A stretch of 64,000 nucleotides of DNA from Latescibacteria bacterium UBA6620 (GTDB lineage: Bacteria > Latescibacterota > UBA2968). The position numbers and the translations under genes were made by a program. Shown piece after piece: positions 8,740 to 16,366 of this stretch. Location: contig DJHM01000033.1 of the NCBI GenBank assembly GCA_002433075.1, forward strand, positions 62,001-126,000, given 5' to 3'. Every line of letters begins with the position of its first letter. Position 1 is the first letter of the stretch. Below the pieces are notes generated by a model. It saw nothing but the letters and a program-made list of their open reading frames with translations, searched no databases and was not told the origin of the DNA.

Positions 8740-9417
8740 TCATGACGGCGTGAGAGTCGGAGTGGCGACTGCGACGTCGCGGCCCTGCAACTGTTCGGCG
8801 ACATACTTGTAACAGTCGTCGACGGTATCGAACGGCGAGTCGGGGGTGGCTTCAAGGCTGAACTGGAGGTCATTCGGTCCAAAGCTTACGTAGTCGATAC
8901 CGGGCCTCGCGATTTCGGCCACGTTCAGAACGGCATCTACGCACTCGATCTGAATGCCGAGCACCCCGGTCTTGTTCCACCACGCCGCATATTCAAGCCG
9001 GCTCACCTGATTGTCGTGTGCACGCACACCTCGCCTGGCCGCCCCTCCCCAACTGCGACGCCCGACCTGTGGATAGTAGAAGAACTGAATGGCTTCTTCC
9101 GCCACCTCGGCAGTCTCGACTTCCGGAACCATAATCGAAGAAACCCCCAGATCCAGATAGCGACCGATCAGGTAGGTGTGTCGTGTATGTGGAATCCTGA
9201 ACATGACCGGAAGACCCATGTCTTCGGCCGTTCCCGTAAACGCGGCAAGCTGTGTCTCGTTAAAGGCCGTGTGTTGACCATCGACATAGACGTAGTCGTA
9301 ATCACCATCGCCCACTGCGTCCTTCAGCTGATTGCCGTCAAAATTGACATCCACCTGAAGACTCGAGTACATCTCACCGGCCTGGATACGTTGTTTCCGT
9401 GTGTCATCTGGGAACAT
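8740..9417 (-). CDS. HpcH/HpaI-family aldolase, short C-terminus
   Basis: Class II pyruvate-type aldolase of the HpcH/HpaI family (TIM barrel), 225 aa. Active-site landmarks are intact: VDGQHTAFNE (catalytic His), MFRIPHT (Arg), IMVPEVE (metal Glu) and SFGPNDLQFSL (Asp region). The family usually runs to about 250-260 aa; here the frame stops right after GRDVAVATPTLTPS, so the last helix and strand seem missing and a 3' frameshift or truncation is possible. The ATG at 9417 is preferred over 9429 because GAGGT lies five bases before it. Probable reaction: reversible aldol cleavage of a 2-keto-3-deoxy or dihydroxy acid; substrate unknown. Confidence 0.75.
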   Translation of the reverse strand: MFPDDTRKQRIQAGEMYSSLQVDVNFDGNQLKDAVGDGDYDYVYVDGQHTAFNETQLAAFTGTAEDMGLPVMFRIPHTRHTYLIGRYLDLGVSSIMVPEVETAEVAEEAIQFFYYPQVGRRSWGGAARRGVRAHDNQVSRLEYAAWWNKTGVLGIQIECVDAVLNVAEIARPGIDYVSFGPNDLQFSLEATPDSPFDTVDDCYKYVAEQLQGRDVAVATPTLTPS

Positions 9418-9438
9418 GGTTGACCTCATTTCGATAAG

Positions 9439-9455
9439 GGAGATCGGCGATCTCC
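9439..9455. promoter_or_regulatory. Perfect inverted repeat upstream of the aldolase gene
   Basis: GGAGATC, GGC, GATCTCC: seven-base arms with a three-base centre, between the aldolase start (9417) and the preceding dioxygenase stop (9483). It could be an operator for a dimeric regulator or an intergenic RNA hairpin. No partner copy was noticed elsewhere. Confidence 0.3.
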
Positions 9456-9482
9456 TGATCCCTGCGTGATTCTTCGCTCTGG

Positions 9483-10409
9483 CTAGCAGCTTACATCCTT
9501 GCCTTCACTACCGAACGTTTCCAACCTCAGCCCCTCGTCCACTTCGCGGGCATCTCTCGGGATGTAGTGCAACTGCAGCGCCCATCGCTGTTGCTCGGTG
9601 CGATTAGTCGGCGTGCCGTGTGGAAGCTTGCCGTCGAACAGAAGGACGTCTCCAACCGCCATCGGCACCGCCAGACGGCGCTCGCGCACCACATCTGTAT
9701 CGCAGATCTGCCAATCTCTCCGCATAAAATGGATCCGGGGGCCCGTGCGGTGACCGCCCGGCATCACGTGCATACATCCGTTTTCAATCGTAGCGTCGCT
9801 CAGCGCCACCCAAGCCGCCACGACCGGCGTGTCCAGCGGCAGATTAAAGTAGGCGTGATCCTGATGCCAGGGCTTCTCGCGCCCTTCCGGGGGCTTGATC
9901 ATCGCCATATCCTGAAACAGCCGCAGCGGCGTCCCTGCCATTCGCTCGATCGTCCGCAACAAAGGCCCGTAGTGCGCGACCGCAGCCAGAGGTGGATGCG
10001 TCACCACGAACCCCATGAACTTGCGCACCAGATCGATGCGTGCTTCTCGCGGTAGCTCCGCGAGTGAATCGACCGCCTCGCTCATCGCCAACTGCGTGAG
10101 TTGGGGTGTATCGGGCAGGTCTGGATCGAACGACGACAAACCCAACCACCCTCGTATCAGGCCCTCGAAGTAGACCCCCTGACAGTCGGGATCGTCCGCT
10201 TCTCGCATCCCCTGCAACTCCGCCACCGCAGCCTCCACCACCTCCCGTGGGATCGCATCCCGCACCAGCAGAAAGCCATCTTCTTCGTAGCGCTCCACCG
10301 CGGCCTCATCGACGGCATCCCAGCCGCTCACACCCCCCGCAACCCCCTCCGAGGCATAAACGGCGGAATCGTGAGGCGCCATCATCTTTTCGACAAAGAT
10401 CTTCATCAT
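9483..10409 (-). CDS. Phytanoyl-CoA dioxygenase family protein
   Basis: Predicted Fe(II)/2-oxoglutarate oxygenase of 308 aa. The iron triad is visible: His-x-Asp in KPWHQDHAYFNLP and a distal His in DGKLPHGTPTNRT, followed by a candidate 2-oxoglutarate-binding Arg. The ENGCMHVMPGGHRTG segment is typical of the PhyH family. The N-terminal EEDGFLLVRDAI is the usual first strand. Start choice is uncertain: two adjacent ATG codons (10409, 10406) lie just after a GGTGAGG ribosome-binding site. It is transcribed ahead of the aldolase gene on the same strand, so the two probably share a catabolic role. Substrate unknown. Confidence 0.82.
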   Translation of the reverse strand: MMKIFVEKMMAPHDSAVYASEGVAGGVSGWDAVDEAAVERYEEDGFLLVRDAIPREVVEAAVAELQGMREADDPDCQGVYFEGLIRGWLGLSSFDPDLPDTPQLTQLAMSEAVDSLAELPREARIDLVRKFMGFVVTHPPLAAVAHYGPLLRTIERMAGTPLRLFQDMAMIKPPEGREKPWHQDHAYFNLPLDTPVVAAWVALSDATIENGCMHVMPGGHRTGPRIHFMRRDWQICDTDVVRERRLAVPMAVGDVLLFDGKLPHGTPTNRTEQQRWALQLHYIPRDAREVDEGLRLETFGSEGKDVSC

Positions 10410-10829
10410 CAACCTCACCGTGAGACTAACACGGAGGCGGGATTCGTCCCCGACGCGAGTCTACAGAGAAAGAATGAACGACAATTCTGCCGAGACTCAC
10501 AATCGCCAATTCTCCAACCATACCTTCCTCCGTGCCCCTCTGCGCGAAGATTCCTCGACCAGTTCCCGGTTCAGGTACGTCCGGGGTTGCAATAGAGCCA
10601 CTCTTCTCTCCCTGCTGTACCGACAACGGACCGCTCTGGACCTTTTCAGCTGTCGTCGAATTCATTTCGCCTTGGCAGAGTCGGAAATAGAGGGGTTCTA
10701 AATGTGGTCTTGATCGGCTGGCTCGACATCCCTACGTTTTCCTTGGCCGATTCGGCCATCTGGCTTGATCAGTAACCCTTACAAGAACCGGAGGTCGGGC
10801 CGTTCCAAGGTCACGACAGGAGACTTCGC
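10410..10829. other. 420-bp divergent intergenic region
   Basis: Lies between the dioxygenase gene (- strand) and the lyase-dioxygenase fusion (+ strand). Short frames on both strands show no recognisable coding signal. It should hold promoters for both directions. I see one perfect inverted repeat at 10744-10758 and, near 10817-10823, the ribosome-binding site CAGGAGA of the downstream gene. Confidence 0.5.
10744..10758. promoter_or_regulatory. Inverted repeat, candidate operator of the fusion gene
   Basis: TGGCCGA, T, TCGGCCA: perfect seven-base arms around one base, about 72 bp before the GTG start at 10830. Its position and symmetry suit a dimeric repressor or activator. No regulator gene is adjacent. 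Confidence 0.35.
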
Positions 10830-12875
10830 GTGTATCCAGACAAAGAAGCCAAGCTACTCAGCGCGTTTTCGCCGTCCGATCCCATCTACACCCTGGACAC
10901 CGACTACATCAAGCGGGCGCGTTCCCTGTCCAGGCAGGAAGGGAGTCCGTGCGCCGAGGCCCTCAAGGCGCTGCTCGAAAGGGCCGATGCCGCTTTGAAG
11001 CAGAGCCCAGTCACCGTCGTCCACAAATCCGCGCTGCCGTCCAGTAATGACAAGCACGATTACACGAGTACGGATCGCCCCCTCCTCGAAATACTCGTGG
11101 CAACCGTCAGGACACTCGGGTTTGCGTACAGGTTTACGCAGAGAGAAGCCTGCGCGACACACGCCTCACTGCTGTTGCGCACGTGGTTCCTGAATCCTGA
11201 AACCAGGATGAACCCAAATCTCCAGTTCAGTCGGGCCGTTCCCAGCCTGGGCGAAGGACAAGGGCGTGGGCTGTTCGAGACCGCTGGCTTTGCACGAGAG
11301 ATGCTGCCTGCCGTCAGTTTTCTCGGCGCCTCCGAAGCCTGGTCCGATGAAGACACGACAGGTCTGCAATCCTGGTTTCACACCTTCCTCGGGTGGATGA
11401 TGACACATCCTCACGGGAAGGAAGAAGCCCATCGTGGTGACCATCACTCGACGGCCTACGATGTCCAGCTTGTAGCCTACGCATTCTTTATCGGACAGTC
11501 CGATCTCGCGCGTAGAATTCTCCAAGACGTGGGAGAAAGACGGATCGCCAGCCAAATCGAGCCGGACGGCAGCCAGCCGCTGGAGTTGGAACACACCCAG
11601 AGCATCGAGTCCGCCAGCCTGAATCTGAGATATCTGTTGGAGCTCGCGGAAATCGGCCGCCAGTGGGGGATTGATCTGATCAATTTCGAGTCCGATGGCC
11701 GATCTATCCGACGCGCCTTCGATTGGCTACACCCCCACTGGACAAGCGATCACAGGGAATGGGCGTTCGAATGCGGGCGGCTCGCCGCCTACCACTATCT
11801 CAGCATGGATTTCGAGCCTGTGAAAGCGGAACTTTCGGGCATGGATCAGGCGGAGAAAACCGAACAGATCTACAATCTTACCGTGCCCCCCTTCGAGGGA
11901 TCTGGTCTGCACGCACTTCCGATCGGAGAGGATGTCGTGCTCCGCGATCCCGATCCCCTATTCGACCCGGACTTCACGAATGGAGATCCCACCCTCAGCG
12001 AAGCCGAGGTGGCGTTTTTCAAAGAGAAGGGGTTCCTCGTCAAGCGCGGGCTCCTCGACGAAACGGAAACCTTCGCACGCATCGTCGATTACGTGTGGGA
12101 AAATGTTCCTCGTGACATCGTAAAACGGGAAGATCCCGAAACTTGGATCGATGCGCCGCAGGAAGAGTGGACAGCGGCAGATGCTGAGAATCTCGGCCAC
12201 TTCAGGCGCGGATCGTGGAAGATGCGGTCGCGTACGATCGGTACGGAGTCCTTCTTCGTCGACAAGATCGCCAACCATCCCCGTATGCGGCAGTTGGTGA
12301 CCGCATTCATCGGCGGGCCCCTCAAGCGCGCAAATCGGGTACGAGGAGTTTACTGCACCTTTCCGAAATCACCGGACAGAGAAGGGCGGCTGGCTCCCCA
12401 CGGGGATCATACGGGAGCTCAGCTATCGGCCATGGTCTTCGTGGACACCGTGCCCCCACACTGTGGTGGCTTTACCATCTGGCCCGGTTCCCATCACATG
12501 AGTCATGCGTATCACACGACGGTTCACGGCCCCCTCGATCCCGATCGTGCAGATCAGTACGTCAAGGACCGTGACGATGTCTTGAGAAAGGTTTCGCCCG
12601 TGTCATTTCAGGGCAAAGCGGGAGATGTCGTTTTCTGGCATCCTCGCCTCGTTCACGGTCCAGGCGTGAACTACTCCGCTGACCACGAACGACCCGTTGT
12701 GCGATACATCGTGCCGTGTGAATACCAGAAGGATGGATTGACTTCGTATTTCAACCTGTCGCACGGTCCCGCGCCGAACCGTCAGTGGTGGGTAGATACG
12801 AAGAATTTTCGGGAAGACGTCCCCGCGACGGAGGACAACGTGTGGGACGCGTGGGCTTTCACGAGCGGGACGTAA
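10830..12875 (+). CDS. Alginate-lyase (PL5-like) domain fused to PhyH dioxygenase
   Basis: A 681-aa two-domain protein. Residues about 60-330 match the alginate lyase (PF05426, PL5-like, alpha/alpha toroid) layout: SALPSSNDKHDY, NPNLQFSRAVPS then GRGLFET, and HHSTAYDVQ, which holds the family's catalytic His (His205/206). Residues about 385-650 form a phytanoyl-CoA-dioxygenase domain: EKGFLVKRGLLDE, LAPHGDHTG (His524-x-Asp526), GGFTIWPGSHH and PRLVHGPG (His609), with the 2-oxoglutarate-binding Arg likely in HERPVVRY. The frame is continuous through the linker, so this is a real fusion and not two genes. There is no signal peptide. The GTG start has CAGGAGA seven bases upstream. It may lyse and oxidise a uronate-type glycan. 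Confidence 0.82.
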   Translation: MYPDKEAKLLSAFSPSDPIYTLDTDYIKRARSLSRQEGSPCAEALKALLERADAALKQSPVTVVHKSALPSSNDKHDYTSTDRPLLEILVATVRTLGFAYRFTQREACATHASLLLRTWFLNPETRMNPNLQFSRAVPSLGEGQGRGLFETAGFAREMLPAVSFLGASEAWSDEDTTGLQSWFHTFLGWMMTHPHGKEEAHRGDHHSTAYDVQLVAYAFFIGQSDLARRILQDVGERRIASQIEPDGSQPLELEHTQSIESASLNLRYLLELAEIGRQWGIDLINFESDGRSIRRAFDWLHPHWTSDHREWAFECGRLAAYHYLSMDFEPVKAELSGMDQAEKTEQIYNLTVPPFEGSGLHALPIGEDVVLRDPDPLFDPDFTNGDPTLSEAEVAFFKEKGFLVKRGLLDETETFARIVDYVWENVPRDIVKREDPETWIDAPQEEWTAADAENLGHFRRGSWKMRSRTIGTESFFVDKIANHPRMRQLVTAFIGGPLKRANRVRGVYCTFPKSPDREGRLAPHGDHTGAQLSAMVFVDTVPPHCGGFTIWPGSHHMSHAYHTTVHGPLDPDRADQYVKDRDDVLRKVSPVSFQGKAGDVVFWHPRLVHGPGVNYSADHERPVVRYIVPCEYQKDGLTSYFNLSHGPAPNRQWWVDTKNFREDVPATEDNVWDAWAFTSGT

Positions 12876-12942
12876 TCCTGATACGGTAGAGAGCGGATAG
12901 AAGTTCCCACGATGGAAGGCCAGTTGAGCGCATTCAGGGCGA

Positions 12943-13755
12943 TCATCCCCCCATCGCCTGATGTAACCTGTCGAGGAACGCGAGTTCTCGCTTCTTTTCT
13001 TCGATCCGGCCCTCATCCTGATGGCGTTGATCCTTGTCGAACCCGTGATTCGCACGGATCTCTTCACTGAAAAAGGGTTTGGTGTCGTCCTCGGCCTCGA
13101 TGTCCTCTCGAAGCGTCTTCTGGAGTTGGGGGATCCGTCCCACCAGATGCCCCGTGTCTTTCGGCTTGAATCCCTCCGCAAGCTCCAGAAACTGAATTCC
13201 GTCACCTACTTGGTAGAGATCCTCCAGCCCCACGCCCGACAGATATGTCGCCAGGACCGTACGACGCGCATCCGTATCCCAGATGGCGCGGCGCGCGATG
13301 GCCTTGAACAGCTTGCGATCCTCCGCAAGAACATCCTGATCGAGCAGACCCCAGACGGGCTCGGGGATGGATCCATCCAGGCGGAGCCGATAAACGTAGC
13401 GTTCGAGAATCACTTCCAACAGCGTGACGCTGTAGTCTCCGTCGCGCGTCACGAGCTGCGCGACCGTCGGTCGCGCTTCCAGCTGTTCAACGAACCCCGC
13501 CCATTCCGACTTGGGGACGGATTCACCCCCCAAGAGTTCTGCGAACACAACCTGATCCGTCAGCTTCGGGGTAAACAATGGCGACAGGATCAGCTCATAT
13601 TCGTGTTCCTCCAGATCCGACATCCCTGTCTCCAGAAACTCCCCTACCGCGTCACGGTCGATTTCGTAGATGCTCCAGATGTTGTCGATGATCCGGTCGG
13701 GGACATCCCGGGGACGTTCCAGTTCATTGGCGAGCGTTTCGATCAATTGTGACAC
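12943..13755 (-). CDS. Uncharacterised 270-aa cytoplasmic protein
   Basis: I do not recognise this protein. It is soluble, largely helical and acidic, with a charged C-terminal tail (RIEEKKRELAFLDRLHQ) likely to form a helix or coiled coil. There is no signal peptide, membrane segment or conserved metal motif. A GTG start at 13755 is chosen over the upstream ATG 13788 because GAGAGGA lies 8 bases before it. It converges with the fusion gene ending at 12875. Codon pattern and clean length support a real gene; function unknown. Confidence 0.6.
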   Translation of the reverse strand: MSQLIETLANELERPRDVPDRIIDNIWSIYEIDRDAVGEFLETGMSDLEEHEYELILSPLFTPKLTDQVVFAELLGGESVPKSEWAGFVEQLEARPTVAQLVTRDGDYSVTLLEVILERYVYRLRLDGSIPEPVWGLLDQDVLAEDRKLFKAIARRAIWDTDARRTVLATYLSGVGLEDLYQVGDGIQFLELAEGFKPKDTGHLVGRIPQLQKTLREDIEAEDDTKPFFSEEIRANHGFDKDQRHQDEGRIEEKKRELAFLDRLHQAMGG

Positions 13756-14061
13756 GTATGCGTTTCCTCTCAAGAGTCCATGAACCAAGCGATCTCGTGC
13801 GACCGTGTAAGGAAAAGGGAACCGGTCGGTCCCGCAAGTTGGTGTTGTGGCCCGATGGGAGCATTCCGTGACAAATCGAGCGCATTGGATTTTCCGATAG
13901 CGTGACCGGAGAGCCTGCGCTGAGCCCCTCGACTAGGCTCAGGACAAACTTGGCGAAGGGTCGCTCCTACCCTACGCGCACAGCTGTTTGGCAAAGGCGG
14001 GGTGGCCTAGTATGTTCGACCGGACTATGGCCCTCGTACCAACCTTCGTCAGAGAGAACTC
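13756..14061. other. 306-bp divergent intergenic region
   Basis: Between the uncharacterised gene and the sulfatase. No coding signal is seen. It contains one copy of the dispersed hairpin-plus-TCCTACCC repeat (13952-13979). Promoters for both neighbours should be here, but no convincing -35/-10 pair stands out. Confidence 0.45.
13952..13979 (+). repeat. Dispersed short repeat, copy 1
   Basis: Reads GGCGAAGGGTCGCTCCTACC then CTACGCGC. It shares the core TCGCTCCTACCC with intergenic copies near 16174, 21895 and 25945. The other three copies have a GCGACC/GGTCGC-type hairpin before the tail; here the stem is weaker (GCGA/TCGC). Same orientation as the other copies. Confidence 0.55.
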
Positions 14062-15552
14062 ATGTCCGACAACCCAATCCCTCGGCCGAAGAACATTCTC
14101 TACATTTTTACCGACGACCAGAGCTTTCGGTCTGTCAGCTGCTATCCAGGCGCACATTCCTGGGTGAATACGCCCAACATTGACCGTCTCGCCCGAGAGG
14201 GTGTGCGTTTTACCAACTGCTACACTGGCGCCTGGTGCGCTCCTTCGCGCGCCACCTACCTGACCGGCAAGCTGCAGCACGGTATCACCAGCATGCATCT
14301 GCCGTCCGGTTACCCGAACTTCGTCCGTGATCCTGATCGGTGTCCCTACTGGCTCGAGCATCTGCGCAATGACGGGTGGTACACGGGCGTCATCGGAAAA
14401 TGGCACACCGGACCCGATCACGGACACGGCCGCTACTGGGATTTCTCCGCTATCTGGGACCACAGCCAACCGGAGCTTTACGGTCCGTACTACACCAACC
14501 AGAAAATGAGCATTCAGGGCGGTCCTCCGGAAGAGGTGGGCGGCTACTCGACCGACAACTACACTGAATTCGCTCTCGACTTCCTGCGAGGGCGAGAGGA
14601 GGACCCAGAAACACCGTGGCACCTCTGGCTGTGTTACGACGCCGTGCACGGCCCGTGGACCGTCGCTGACCGCCACCTCGAAGACTACCAGGACGTCTCA
14701 CCGGTCCCGACCCCAGAAGATATCTATCCCCCGCGTCCAACCAAAGCCGGGCACATGCGGGCTTATGGCATGTGGCGAGAGGATGACAACGGAGACCCGG
14801 TCTTCATCCTCGACGGCCGAACGCTGACCGACTGGGTCCAGCAGTACAACCGTGCTGTCCGCGCCCTGGACGAAGGCGTCGGTCGCGTCCTCGATGCTGT
14901 CGAAGCCATGGGTCAGTTGGATGAGACGCTGATCGTCTTCACCTCGGACCAGGGGTTCGCGTGGGGCCAGCACGGCTTCCGCCACAAATTCGCGCCCTAC
15001 GACGCCAACATCAAAGCCCCCATGATCGTGAGGATGCCGGGCCTGGTCACTCCCGGCACGGTCTGCGACGCACCCATCGGAGGCCAGGACATCCCGCCCA
15101 CCTTCCTTTCCCTCATCGGGATGGAACAGCCGTGGCCCATGCACGGCCACGACATTTCCCCGTTACTCGCGAATCCTGACGCTGAGTGGGAACATCCGCT
15201 GTTGCTGGAAAACACGCGCTATTGCTTCGGCGAGTACACCGACGTCGGAACCGGCGAGGCAGAGGGCGGGATTCCGTGGTGGGTGTCCCTGAGAACGGAG
15301 CGACATAAATACATCCGCTGGCTCGTCTACGGCGAGATCGAGGAGATGTACGACCTCGAGAACGATCCCGAGGAGCTGGTGAACCTCGCGCTCGAACCGG
15401 ACCATCACGAACAGTTGGCGCGACTTCGCCACATGACGATTGACGAGCTTCGGCGAACCGAAGCGGGAATGGCGGACCATCTTCCGCCTGTTCTGGTACT
15501 GACGAAGGAACAGCTGTTGGGTGGTGCTCCTGTCGAAACCGCGGGTACGTAG
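14062..15552 (+). CDS. Type I sulfatase (formylglycine-dependent)
   Basis: A 496-aa arylsulfatase-family hydrolase. Metal and catalytic motifs are in order: NILYIFTDDQ (metal Asp pair), WCAPSRATYLTGK with Cys59 in the CxPSR signature that is oxidised to formylglycine, GVIGKWHTGP (Lys, His) and TSDQGFAWGQHG (Asp and His). The C-terminal part, with RTERHKYIRW and MYDLENDPEELVNLA, is the usual subdomain. No signal peptide is seen, so it may act in the cytoplasm on imported sulfated sugars or sulfate esters. The nearby lyase fusion and glycosidase-like gene suggest sulfated polysaccharide use, which is inference. The modifying enzyme is not in the window. Confidence 0.9.
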   Translation: MSDNPIPRPKNILYIFTDDQSFRSVSCYPGAHSWVNTPNIDRLAREGVRFTNCYTGAWCAPSRATYLTGKLQHGITSMHLPSGYPNFVRDPDRCPYWLEHLRNDGWYTGVIGKWHTGPDHGHGRYWDFSAIWDHSQPELYGPYYTNQKMSIQGGPPEEVGGYSTDNYTEFALDFLRGREEDPETPWHLWLCYDAVHGPWTVADRHLEDYQDVSPVPTPEDIYPPRPTKAGHMRAYGMWREDDNGDPVFILDGRTLTDWVQQYNRAVRALDEGVGRVLDAVEAMGQLDETLIVFTSDQGFAWGQHGFRHKFAPYDANIKAPMIVRMPGLVTPGTVCDAPIGGQDIPPTFLSLIGMEQPWPMHGHDISPLLANPDAEWEHPLLLENTRYCFGEYTDVGTGEAEGGIPWWVSLRTERHKYIRWLVYGEIEEMYDLENDPEELVNLALEPDHHEQLARLRHMTIDELRRTEAGMADHLPPVLVLTKEQLLGGAPVETAGT

Positions 15553-15591
15553 TCCGTGCGCTCGACATCGTTCGCTAATCGCTATCGCACC

Positions 15592-15611
15592 GATCCGGGT
15601 TAACCCCGATC
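15592..15611. promoter_or_regulatory. 20-bp near-perfect palindrome upstream of the DUF4188 gene
   Basis: GATC-C-GGGTTAACCC-C-GATC: the core GGGTTAACCC is a perfect ten-base palindrome, and the outer GATC arms match, with one mismatched pair between. It sits 40 bases after the sulfatase stop and 66 before the DUF4188 start. Candidate operator. Confidence 0.35.
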
Positions 15612-15676
15612 TCCCGCGCCGATCGCCAGCCCATCGTTCGCAGACCCTTTGACGACCTCCAACCGAGGAATACTTA

Positions 15677-16069
15677 ATGCCCGCTGTCCACCCGGAGCGA
15701 ATGACCGCCGAGATCGAAGGAGACTTTGTCGTCTTCCTCATCGGCATGCGAGTCAAGAAGCCGTGGAAGATTCACAAGTGGTTGCCGGTCGCGTTCGCCA
15801 TGCCACGAATGCTGAAGGAGCTTGCTGCGAATCCGGAGAGCGGTTATCTGGGCTCCTTCAGTGGATCCAAGGTCATCGTTCAGTACTGGAGATCGTTCGA
15901 GGCGCTGGAGGCCTACGCACGAAATCAGGACCAGGAACACTGGCCCGCTTGGGTCGCCTTCAACAAGCGAATGGCGAAGAGCCGTGGTGATGTCGGGATC
16001 TGGCACGAGACTTATCTGGTTCGGGCTCGGGAATGTCGCGAACCTGGTACCTGCATCCGAGCGGCGTGA
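15677..16069 (+). CDS. DUF4188-like protein (aldoxime dehydratase/monooxygenase-related fold)
   Basis: A 130-aa protein whose core matches DUF4188 proteins: EGDFVVFLIGMRVKKPWKIH, LPVAFAMPRMLKEL, VQYWRSFEALEAYARNQ and GDVGIWHETYLV. Such proteins have a dimeric ferredoxin-like fold and unclear function; some are annotated as monooxygenases. The usual C-terminal tail after HETYLV is not recognisable (RARECREPGTCIRAA), so the last few residues may be frame-shifted. ATG 15677 has GAGGAATA upstream. It follows the sulfatase on the same strand after 124 bp. Confidence 0.65.
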   Translation: MPAVHPERMTAEIEGDFVVFLIGMRVKKPWKIHKWLPVAFAMPRMLKELAANPESGYLGSFSGSKVIVQYWRSFEALEAYARNQDQEHWPAWVAFNKRMAKSRGDVGIWHETYLVRARECREPGTCIRAA

Positions 16070-16173
16070 GACAGCGAGGGGGAGGCTGGTTGGAGCGGAG
16101 GATTCGTAACCACAGTCGTTAATGAATGTCCCAGTAGAGCGATTCGTGATCAGGGGCCGGGATGGGGTGTCGA

Positions 16174-16203
16174 ATCGCGACCTGAGGTCCCTCCTACCCG
16201 AGA
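16174..16203 (+). repeat. Dispersed short repeat, copy 2
   Basis: ATCGCGACCTGAGGTCCCTC followed by CTACCCGAG. Hairpin GCGACC/GGTCcC with a TGA loop, then the conserved TCCTACCCG tail. It lies between the DUF4188 gene and the aceE promoter. Confidence 0.55.
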
Positions 16204-16277
16204 GCATTTTTCACAACAAAGGCGGGCCACTTTCCCACCTAAATTTAATTATTACAAACCCTTATACTCTGGAAAGT

Positions 16278-16306
16278 TTGACACATCGCTGCCTGTCCAG
16301 TAGATT
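16278..16306 (+). promoter_or_regulatory. sigma70-type promoter of aceE-aceF-lpd
   Basis: Perfect -35 TTGACA (16278-16283), 17-bp spacer, -10 TAGATT (16301-16306, four of six consensus). The preceding stretch is AT-rich for this window, as expected upstream of a strong promoter. The start site would be near 16313, giving a 5' leader of about 54 bases before the aceE ATG. Confidence 0.6.
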
Positions 16307-16366
16307 AGGTCGTCTCCAGCGCGGGAAGTCCCTCCTTCTACGCGTCCCTTCTTTTCCAAGGTAGCT

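Noticed and set aside
8547..8753. Short frame between the DUF1330-like and aldolase genes
   Set aside because: No ribosome-binding site or recognisable protein; the 8484-8739 gap shows nothing supported.
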